Positions 1-16,699 of a DNA stretch of 64,000 nucleotides are shown in pieces (position 1 is the first letter of the stretch; the number at the start of each line of letters is the position of its first letter). The position numbers were made by a program, and so were the translations under genes. This DNA is from Stomorhina lunata (Eukaryota > Arthropoda > Insecta > Diptera > Rhiniidae): assembly GCA_933228675.1 (NCBI GenBank), contig OW121742.1:14524489-14588488 (forward strand), in the 5' to 3' direction. Below the pieces are notes generated by a model. That model had not been told where the DNA came from and searched no databases. It was given only the letters and a program-made list of their open reading frames with translations.

Positions 1-1637
1 CTATAGAAAATTTTTGGTACAAAATTTTTCTATAGAAAATTTTTGGTACAAAATTTTTCTATAGAAAATTTTTGGTACAAAATTTTTCTATAGAAAATTT
101 TTGGTACAAAATTTTTCTATAGAAAATTTTTGGTACAAAATTTTTCTATAGAAAATTTTTGGTACAAAATTTTTCTATAGAAAATTTTTGGTACAAAATT
201 TTTCTATAGAAAATTTTTGGTACAAAATTTTTCTAAAGAAAATTTTTGGTACAAAATTTTTCTAAAGAAAATTTTTGGTACAAAATTTTTCTATAGAAAA
301 TTTTTGGTACAAAATTCTTCTATAGAAAATTTTTGGTACAAAATTCTTCTATAGAAAATTTTTGGTACAAAATTTTTCTATAGAAAATTTTTGGTACAAA
401 ATTTTTCTATAGAATATTTTTGGTACAAAATTTTTCTATAGAATATTTTTGGTACAAAATTTTTCTATAGAACATTTTTGCTACAAAATTTTTCTATAGA
501 AAATTTTTGGTACAAAATTTTTCTATAGAAAATTTTTGGTACAAAATTTTTCTATAGAAAATTTTTGGTACAAAATTTTTCTATAGAAAATTTTTGGTAC
601 AAAATTTTTCTATAGAAAATTTTTGGTACAAAATTTTTCTATAGAAAATTTTTGGTACAAAATTTTTCTATAGAAAATTTTTGGTACAAAATTTTTCTAT
701 AGAAAATTTTTGGTACAAAATTTTTCTATAGAAAATTTTTGGTACAAAATTTTTCTATAGAAAATTTTTGGTACAAAATTTTTCTATAGAAAATTTTTGG
801 TACAAAATTTTTCTATAGAAAATTTTTGGTACAAAATTTTTCTATAGAAAATTTTTGGTACAAAATTTTTCTATAGAAAATTTTTGGTACAAAATTTTTC
901 TATAGAAAATTTTTGGTACAAAATTTTTCTATAGAAAATTTTTGGTACAAAATTTTTCTATAGAAAATTTTTGGTACAAAATTTTTCTACAGAAAATTTT
1001 TGGTACAAAATTTTTCTACAGAAAATTTTTGGTACAAAGTTTTTCTACAGAAAATTTTTGGTACAAAATTTTTCTACAGAAAATTTTTGGTACAAAATTT
1101 TTCTACAGAAAATTTTTGGTACAAAATTTTTCTACAGAAAATTTTTGGTACAAAATTTTTCTACAGAAAATTTTTGGTACAAAATTTTTCTACAGAAAAT
1201 TTTTGGTACAAAATTTTTTTATAAAAAATTTTTGGTACAAAATTTTTGTATAAAAAATTTTTGGTACAAAATTTTTTTATAAAAAATTGTTTATAAACAA
1301 TTTTTGGTACAAAATTTGTTTATAGAAAATTTCTGCTACAAAATTTTTCTATAGAAAATTTTTGCTACAAAATTTTTCTATAGAAAATTTTTGCTACAAT
1401 ATTTTTCTATAAAAAATTGTTTATAAACAATTTTTGGTACAAAATTTGTTTATAGAAAATTTCTGCTACAAAATTTTTCTATAGAAAATTTTTGCTACAA
1501 AATTTTTTCTATAGAAAGTTTTTTCTACAAAATTTTTCTATAGAAAATTTTTGCTACAAAATTTTTTTATAGAAAATTTTTTCTACAAAATTTTTCTATA
1601 CAAAATTTTTCTATAGAAAAATTTTGATACAAAATTT
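1..1637. repeat. 29-bp AT-rich minisatellite array
   Basis: The unit is 29 bp: CTATAG, then A4T5, then GGTAC, then A4T5. About 41 nearly identical copies run to position 1210. Further copies with CTACAG, TTATAA and GCTAC variants decay towards 1637. The array is already in full repeat at base 1, so its left end lies outside the window. Each unit contains the palindromes CTATAG, AAAATTTT and GTAC, so single strands can fold easily. Open frames across it (for example 942-1282) exist only because three units make 87 bp. They encode a FWYKIF-type repetition and are not genes. Confidence 0.95.
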
Positions 1638-1720
1638 TTATGCGTTACATACCTCAACAAAAACTTAACATACCCTTTTTCCCCATCATTAGAAGTGTAG
1701 CGTATATAAAAAAAGAAACT
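1638..1720 (+). mobile_element. Probable 3' end of the dispersed mini-me/DINE-like element
   Basis: Directly after the 29-bp array, a stretch beginning ATGCGTTACATACCTCAACA and running to ACCCTTTTT closely matches the 3' terminal segment of the intact elements at 9497-9562 and 62166-62231. The closing hairpin is degraded here. I infer that the minisatellite is inside, or has eaten into, a copy of that element. Only about 40 bp match well, so confidence is moderate. Confidence 0.5.
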
Positions 1721-2185
1721 TTACATAGAAACTTCAAGAGTTTAAACTTTTGTTCATGACCATGATGGTCGGTCGACTTTTTTTTCTTGTGTTTTGGGTA
1801 AAAGTTTAAGAAGTTGGAAGCTAAGCTAAGACTCGCCAAAGCAACGGTTTATTAAATGTAAGCTAGACGTTGGCAAAAGAAGACGTTAAAAAGAAACTAA
1901 ACGGAAAAAAATAAATATAAAAAGAAATTATACATAAGAAAAGAAAAAAAAAACAAAGAAATAAATATTTGCTTTTAAAGTGTTAAAAGAAGTTGCTGAA
2001 ATAATGAAGTTGTAAAAGATTAGTTTTTTTTGCTGAAATAACAAAACCTAGTTTAATAATAAAGAAAAAAAAATCAATCAATTCGAAACGTTCCATAATT
2101 CACCTAAAAAGTAAAAGTGTTAAAAGCTAAAGAAGAAAATTATAAAATATTTATAAAGAAAAAAGCTTAAGAAAAGATAAAAGAA
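1721..2185 (+). promoter_or_regulatory. Upstream region and 5' leader of the Kazal gene
   Basis: This 465-bp stretch has no gene. It becomes very A-rich from about 1900, as is common in fly 5' leaders. An in-frame TAA at 2168-2170 lies just before the ATG at 2186, which fixes that ATG as the most upstream possible start in this exon. No TATA box or initiator could be assigned, and an additional non-coding first exon cannot be excluded. Confidence 0.35.
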
Positions 2186-10309
<8,124 letters not shown>

Positions 10310-10600
10310 AACATCATCCTATGGATAAAATGTATTTAATATTTTAACTCTCTCTTAGTAAATTAATTAATTTATTTTTTTAGTTTTAGTTATAAAAAAA
10401 ATGTGAAATTAAAAAACTTTTAAATATTAAGATATTCGTTATGAAAAAAGCGATGAAATACAAAATGAAATTAAAAATTTGCAAGTATTTTTAATTTTTG
10501 ATGTAAAAATTTTGGTTTAAAATTGAGACATTCCAGTTTCTTATTAATTGTTCACACAAAATTCGGCCTAATTTATTGACGAGACGTGGTTTCAAGCAGA
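10310..10600 (+). other. 3' untranslated region and flank of the Kazal gene
   Basis: AT-rich sequence with no open gene. No perfect AATAAA was found soon after the stop codon, so the cleavage site is not assigned. Confidence 0.3.
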
Positions 10601-11760
10601 AAATTTTTTTTCAAAAAAGGTTCAAAAGTTCAAGGTCGATCAATTAACATTGAAAAAACTCAAGCAAATGTTAGGTACTTTTTCAGTTTATGGGACAAAA
10701 GGGGTAAAAAAATCAAAAACATTTCGTTTAACTTAAAAAGGGAGAAATATCTATGTATCTTCTAGCCTTAAAGGGATAGAAATAAAAGAAAAGAACATGT
10801 GTTTGAAAATTTTTGCAAAATGGGCCAAAAAGGGTAAATCTATTTTAAGTACATTATTTTAACAAAAAAAAAAAAAAACAAAAAATTTTAAGGCACTCAA
10901 TTAACATTAAAAAATATCAAGCAATTGTTTGGTACTTTTTGAATAAATAGGGCAAAAAGGGTAAGTAAGGGAAATAATCGTTAACATATTTTTCTGAAGT
11001 CAAAAAAGGAAAAAATATCGTTATATCCTCTAAACTTAAATGTATAAAAACAAATTAAAGGAACATGTGGTGGTACTTTTTGCAAAATGGGTCAAAATAG
11101 GTTAAAAATATTTTGAGTGAATTTTTGAACACAAATTACAAAACAAAAGTTTAAGGACGATTAATTAACATTATACCAATTGCCAAGCAACTTTTTGGTA
11201 CTTTTTTAGTTTATAGGGTAAAGGGGTTAAAATATCAATGGGAAAAATCGAAAACATTTAATCTATTAACTTAAAAAGGTAAAAATATAGTTGTATCTTC
11301 TGGACTTAGGGATAGAAATAAAATAAAAGAACATGTGTTTGAGACTTTTTGCAAAATGGGAAAAAAAGGGTAAAAAAATATTAAGTAAATTTTTTAACCA
11401 AAAAAAACAAACAAAAGGTTTTACGGCGACCAATTAACATTAAAGAATATGAAACAAATGTTTGGTACTTTTTGAATTCATAGGGAAAAAGAGGTAAAAA
11501 GTTAAAAATCTATAACGTATTAAAAGGGATGGAAACAAAATTTCAAATGCATTGAAGTCTGTTTCTTTTATAGACTCAAATTATATAAAAAAATATCAAG
11601 CAAATGTTTGGTACTTTTTGAATTTATAGGGCAAACGGGGTAAAAAGGGAAAAATCGATAATATTTGATTCTCCTTAATTAAAAGGGATGGAAACAAAAT
11701 TCCAAATGCCTTAAGTTTTGTTTCTAAAATAGACTTTGGAACAAATCTTAGGTTGAACCT
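10600..11760. repeat. Degenerate tandem repeat, period about 260 bp
   Basis: The anchor AATTAACATT recurs near 10642, 10899, 11163 and 11432, giving spacings of about 257, 264 and 269 bp. Each time it is followed by CAAGCAAATG/TTTGGTACTTTTT, a GGGTAAAAAGGG block, a GGGATAGAAATAAA block and AACATGTG. A shortened fifth unit with GGGATGGAAACAAAATT ends near 11760. The copies are well diverged, so this is an old array. Confidence 0.75.
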
Positions 11761-12235
11761 TGTCCAGTTTCAAATGCTATTGAGCGGTTTAAGCAAGACC
11801 TGAGCACTTAAAGAAAATATTAACCAGGAAGAAAAAAAGGTACAAATGCTAATAATGCTCTAATAATTTTCTACATAGAGCAGTAAAGGGCACTAACACA
11901 TAGTCAAATTTGCAATTGTATTAAAAGAAATTTAAAAAAACTACAACGGAGTTCTCAGATAACCAAATGTGTTTTATAGCGAATTACTAAATTTGACCGG
12001 CAGAGTCTGTAAAAAAATCTGGAGCTTTAAAGTATTTCTATGTTCTTTACAATTTATTTGCCCATTACTGGCATAGAGCCAGCTGGACTGAAACCTTATA
12101 AATACGGGTCGATGCAAAAAGAACAGAACAAAAAAATAGTCGACAGAGTTGCCGTTTTTTTATACTTTTAACTAAAATAGGTATTTTTTCAATGTGTAGT
12201 TCTAACGTTTTAAAATGAAAAAGTTTTCTACTCCT
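11761..12235. other. Intergenic, nothing recognised
   Basis: No gene, RNA or clear repeat is visible here. AT-rich sequence leads into the next array. Confidence 0.4.
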
Positions 12236-12800
12236 TTTTTTTAAATATTTTTATCAAACATTTTTTTTTTGATCAAAAATTTTTTTTTTTAATTTTCTAT
12301 AAAAAATTTTTTATTAAAAATTTTTCTATGGAAAATTTGTTATCAAAAATTTTTCTATAGAAAATGTTTTTATTAAAAACTTTTCTATAGAAAATTTTTT
12401 TATCAAAAATTTTTTTATAAAAAATTTTCTTATCAAAAATTTTTCTACAGAACATTTTCTTATCAAAAATGTTTCTGTAGAAAATTTTCTTACAAAAATT
12501 TATCCATAGAAAATTTTTAACAAAAATTTTTCTAGAGAAAATTTTTTTCATCAAAAATTTTTCTATGGAAAATTTTTTTACAAAAATTTTTCTATAAAAA
12601 ATTTGTTTATCAAAAATTTTTCTATAGAAGATTTTCAAATTTTTTGATATAAAAATATTATTTTCGTAAATTTTTACATCGAAAAAATATAATTTTTATC
12701 GAACAATTTTCCGAAAAAAAAATATTTTTATAAAAAATTTTTCTAAAAAAAAATTTTAGATCGAAAATATCTAAAAAGTATAAAAATCTAAAATTGTTTA
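12236..12800. repeat. Second AT-rich minisatellite, 29-31 bp unit, related to the array at 1-1637
   Basis: The units consist of CTATAG, A4T5-T7, TATCA, A5T5, with length drifting from 29 to 31 bp. The core 12290-12640 is regular and the edges are badly decayed. The order of blocks is the same as in the first array, with TATCA in place of GGTAC, so the two arrays probably share an ancestor. The minus-strand frame 12297-12638 is a repeat artefact. Confidence 0.85.
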
Positions 12801-13300
12801 ATATTAGAATTTATTTCCGTTTTGAAAAATATTCCCAATATTTACAAAACTATTCCCAATGTTTACAAAAATAATAGTGTCGTGGCAACAATATTCGAGA
12901 TTAAATTTCTTTGTTCTCTCGAACCATGTATTTTGTTGCTATAAATTGAATTTTAATTTGTTTCTTGTCGATTTTGTTTTTGTTTTTTCTTTAACAAAGC
13001 GGCATCAACCAACTCTGTTAACATCCAAATTCCAACTGAATGACTTTAATACTCATTTTCACGAGTTTTATTAATGATCGTGGTATTTACGAAAGTTATA
13101 TAAAATTCATCGGCTTCTGGTGGAAAGGGCTGCTTACTTCTGCTAATAAAGTTCAAAAGTTTCAGATGGTACGTAAGTTCTAGCAAAATTTTCACAATTT
13201 TCGGGCCAAGATTTTTATATTGCTAATGTACGAGGCAATGCCCGGAAAGGCTACCCGAGAAAAAAAGCGAAGCATTTATGGATCAGACTAGATAAATACT
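12801..13300. other. Intergenic, nothing recognised
   Basis: No supported gene. The open frame 12859-13074 has low-complexity Phe/Asn-rich translation and no homology that I recognise. Confidence 0.35.
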
Positions 13301-13313
13301 AAAAAATAAAGAA

Positions 13314-13640
13314 GTGTCTATAAAAACGGTTTCTACTGTTTCTAAGAAAGCACAGAAAAAGGCATTTGAGTGGTATTCAAACAGTATTGCCATTTTTGTA
13401 CCACGGGGGGTGAGACCATTCAACAGTCCCAAACATCAACCAGTTGAAAGGTATTGGGCTCTTGTAAGACAGAAATTGAAGAACAAAGGAAAGATGTCCC
13501 AGAATATGACCGTTTTAAAGAGTAAGACCCTACAAAAGGTCGTTATAGTATCAGAATTTAGCTTAAATAAGTTTTGTGTAAACTTAATCCGATCCACATT
13601 TCCCCTGAGCTGTCATATAAAGCCTATTCAGAATATGTGA
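13314..13640 (+). pseudogene. Remnant of a DDE transposase (Tc1/mariner-like C-terminus)
   Basis: The frame contains SIAIFVPRGVRPFNSP, KHQPVERYWALVRQKLK and NKGKMSQN. This resembles the C-terminal block of DDE transposases, where NPP...(R/Q)PIE.(F/Y)W holds the last catalytic acidic residue (Glu of PVERYW here). Only about 100 residues remain. The first two catalytic Asp motifs and the DNA-binding domain are absent, and no terminal repeats were found. It is therefore a dead fragment. Assignment to a particular superfamily is uncertain. Confidence 0.5.
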
Positions 13641-13931
13641 CCCGGTCTATGAAAAACTAAAAAACAAAATTTCGAAAAATTAGCTTATTTTAATATTAAT
13701 ATGAAAGGGCTTGACTAATCTATATTTTATAAGTCTTTTAGAACACTTTTAGATGTTGTCCGAATTTTGAGTGAACTTAAACCTCAAGGAGAAGCAATCG
13801 AATTAAGTACTAATGCTATCGAAAAGTAACATAAAAAATTTAATAACTTGTGAGTTTTAACAATACCAACGAAGGTTTTACGTGTTTGAATTTTGAGTGA
13901 ATCAGATCAAGGAAAATACAAAGTAATATAA

Positions 13932-14727
13932 AAAACAAGTAAGAAAGTGCTATAGTAGGTCAATCCCGACCATACGATACCCTTCACCACTAAGGTCCAA
14001 GGTGTTGTTTTTCCTGTATAAAGACAAATATTTGCTAAATTTTGCCATCCTACAAACATTTTGTCAAAACTTATATATTTAAGCTGTTTCCGTCATTTGG
14101 ACTTATATGAGAGCTAGGGTCAAATGTGGACTGATTATCTCGAAATTTGGCAAATTGATTACAGTTATTACTAATTATGTATTCAAAAAGTAAACTCAAA
14201 ATTCCCGTTATCTTCAGACTCATGACCGTTTTTAGAGATTTTTGTCTCATTTAGTGGGTTCTGACAGAAGAGTTTGTATGGGAGCTATGGTCAAATGTGC
14301 ACCGATTTCAACGAAATTTGCTACCGTGATTTTGGCTTATATAAGCCAGTATCTGATTTAAATTTCATGAAAGAATATTAATATTTGTGGCCGAAATATC
14401 AATTCCTAGAAGTGGGAACTATGGGAGGTACCATAAATAATGGACTGATTTTGACCAATTTAAATAGCCATGGTCCCACTATCAAAGAAATGATCTGCGC
14501 CAAATTTTATCAAATTATCTTTAGAATTGCGATCTGTAGTTTGATTACAAGGTTTGCATGGGGGTCCAGCCAGCCAGCCAGACGGACGGACTGACATCGC
14601 CGAATCGATTCAAAAACTGATTCTAAGTCTATTGGTATACTAAAAGATGGGTCTAAGACAAATATTTCTATGCGTTACATACATCAGCACAAACTTATAA
14701 TACCTATGGTGGTGAAGGGTAGAAAAA
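13932..14727 (+). mobile_element. Dispersed mini-me/DINE-like element, copy 2
   Basis: It begins AAACAAGTAAGAAAGTGC and ends GGTGGTGAAGGGT. It has the same internal blocks as copy 1, including the GGGGTCCAGCCAGCCAGCCA and GACGGACGG stretch. The 3' hairpin has lost its left arm (ATACCTATGG directly, missing CCTTTCC). It ends only 78 bp before the ATG of carboxylesterase A. The frame at 14385-14594 recurs in the other copies only because the DNA does. Confidence 0.85.
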
Positions 14728-14804
14728 CGATCAAAGAGGTTTTACGTATTAGAGTAAATACCTTCAATTGTCAGTTTTCGGTTAGATTTCAGTGAGATCG
14801 GAAC
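14728..14804 (+). promoter_or_regulatory. Short proximal region of carboxylesterase A, possible initiator
   Basis: TCAGTT at 14771-14776 fits the insect initiator consensus TCAGTY. The block from AGATTTCA to the ATG is shared with copy B (57284-57303), so it is ancestral, while the sequence further upstream differs. An in-frame TGA at 14793-14795 precedes the start codon. No TATA box is visible. The transcription start is a guess. Confidence 0.3.
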
Positions 14805-16188
14805 ATGAATCTAAAAAGTTTCTTATTATTAAATTTAATAATTCTACTATCATGTGATCGAATAAAAAGTCAAGTAGATAGTGATCTAATAGTTGAGATC
14901 AAAAATGGATTATTAATAGGGAAAGACAATGGTTACTACTACAGTTACGAATCTATACCCTTTGCCAAAGCTCCGGTGGGAGACTTGAGATTTGAAGCCC
15001 CACAAGCCTATAATAAGAAATGGAATCATTTGTATGATGCCACAAATAAATCGCCCATTTGCATGCAATGGGATCAATTTACACAAGCCGATAATAAACT
15101 CATCGGATCGGAAGATTGCCTTTATGTAAATGTTTATAAACCCAAGACGGGAAAGAAAAAATATCCAGTTTTGGCCTATATTCATGGAGGCGTGTTTATG
15201 TTTGGTTCTGTTGACTTGTTTGGAGAAGAAATGCTCATGGCAAATGGTAATGCTATATTGGTGAAAATTGCCTATCGTGTGGGACCCTTGGGTTTTTTGA
15301 GTACCGAAGATGAGGTTATTAGCGGTAATAATGGTTTGAAAGATCAGCGTTTGGCTTTGAAATGGATTAAAGAAAATATTGGTAATTTTGGAGGAGATCC
15401 GGAACAGATATTATTAATGGGTTTTTCAGCCGGTGGAGCTTCAGCACATTTGCAAATGCTACAAACCGATTGTCAGAAGTTTGTTAAAGCGGTTGTGTCA
15501 TTTAGTGGCGTGGCCTTAAATCCCTGGGTTATTAATAAAAATGCCCGCCAGAGGGCTTTTAAATTAGCCGGCCTTTTAGAATGTCAAAATTTGATAAACT
15601 CTCTAGTCTTGAAAGATTGTCTTAAACAGAAAAATCCTGCAGATATTGTAGCAAGTGTTAAGGAATTTTTCAATTTTGGTTATAATCCTTTTACAATATT
15701 TGGACCCGTTATAGAATACAAAAACTCAGCTGATGCTTTTCTAACCGAACATCCGGCAGATATTATAAAATCGGGCAACTACTCTCACTTGCCTTGGTTG
15801 GCCTCATATACCGCCCAAGATGGAGGCTACAATGGGGGAGAATTATTGCAAATAAATCCTAAAACAGGAAGACAATTTATAGAGCTTCTAAATGACAACT
15901 GGTTGTATTTGGCTCCGGAAAATTTATTTTTGCGTAATCTTAACGTGAACCCTATAATATATGCCCAGCAATTAAGAGATGAATATATGGGGACTTTGCC
16001 ATTTATAGAACAAACCTATTTAAAAGTACAGGAAATTTATACCGATATTTTGTACAAAAATGGTATACTCGAGGCTTTAAAGCTACATAGTCAATATAGT
16101 AAGGCGCCAGTTTTTGGATATCTTTATGATAACCCTGCAAATTTAGGGGTAGCTAATCGTTTGGCTAGAAGAAATGATTTGAATTTTG
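14805..16188 (+). CDS. Carboxylesterase A, exon 1
   Basis: 1,384 nt, leaving in phase 1. It encodes the signal peptide through residue 461, including the nucleophile Ser208 and the acid Asp339. Confidence 0.92.
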
Positions 16189-16544
16189 GTAAGAATGGAA
16201 TGAATTAAAAAAGAGTTAAATTTTTGCCTAAAACTTTATTTTTTTAAGGCACTGTTCATTCGGATGATTTCAGTTTAATAATGAATTTTAGGACTTCTCC
16301 TTTAAGATCAGATGAGCAGATAATTTCGCAAAAACTTATAAATATGTTGGTGAATTTTGCGGCTAAGGGGTAAGTATACCAAAAAGTGAACAAAAATTGG
16401 GCTCTAGAAATAATAAATAATAATAATAACTTTTTTAGGGAACTTACCTTTGGCGACTGCAAATTCGAGAATAATGCCGGTAATAAGGATCATGTGAATA
16501 TATTATTGATCACCAAAGATGGCTGCGGAAATATTATTCAATAA
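14805..16544 (+). CDS. Secreted type-B carboxylesterase, copy A (three exons)
   Basis: Join of 14805-16188, 16249-16369 and 16439-16544, giving 536 aa, a normal length for this family. It is an alpha/beta-hydrolase cleaving carboxylic esters. A signal peptide (residues 1-22) makes it extracellular. Visible landmarks are Cys86 with EDCLYVNVY (Cys105, typical disulfide pair), the oxyanion-hole HGG at 127-129, the nucleophile elbow GFSAGG (Ser208), the acid in QDGG (Asp339) and the catalytic His465 in GTVHSDD. His465 comes from exon 2, so splicing is essential for activity. The unspliced frame stops at 16208 without the His. Splice sites are TTTTG|GTAAGA, TTTTTAAG|GC, AAGGG|GTAAGT and TTTTTTAG|GG. 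It fits the insect secreted esterase group that includes Est-6 and juvenile-hormone or pheromone esterases. The substrate is unknown. Confidence 0.92.
16249..16369 (+). CDS. Carboxylesterase A, exon 2 (catalytic His)
   Basis: 121 nt. It encodes GTVHSDDFSLIMNF and onwards to FAAKG, entered in phase 1 and left in phase 2. It follows a 60-bp intron. Confidence 0.9.
16439..16544 (+). CDS. Carboxylesterase A, exon 3
   Basis: 106 nt encoding ELTFGDCKFENNAG and the C-terminus, with TAA at 16542-16544. It follows a 69-bp intron. Its length equals that of the matching exon in copy B. Confidence 0.9.
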
Positions 16545-16622
16545 TTTCTATTAACGAAAAAATTTCAAAAGTTGAGACGAATCTGAAAATAAGTTTATAA
16601 AATTCAAACTAAAAAAGTTACA

Positions 16623-16628
16623 AATAAA
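16623..16628 (+). terminator. Polyadenylation signal AATAAA of carboxylesterase A
   Basis: The first perfect AATAAA lies 79 nt after the stop codon and about 75 nt before the satellite begins. The transcript would therefore end before the array if this signal is used. Confidence 0.5.
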
Positions 16629-16699
16629 ATAAGTAATTATTTTTAAGAAATTACATCAGATTCTAAATTCCGGTCTTAAAACTACACAAGATAGTGTAA

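Noticed and set aside
942..1282. Three overlapping plus-strand open frames of 74-103 codons in the 29-bp array
   Set aside because: They are created by the repeat (three 29-bp units equal 29 codons) and give the same short peptide repetition in shifted frames. There is no independent coding signal.
12859..13074. 71-codon plus-strand frame
   Set aside because: Phe/Asn-rich low complexity, no family features, no splice context. Probably chance.
16209..16462. Stop at 16208 read as a truncated, inactive esterase A
   Set aside because: A good donor at 16189 and acceptor at 16248 restore the frame and supply the catalytic His, matching copy B exactly.
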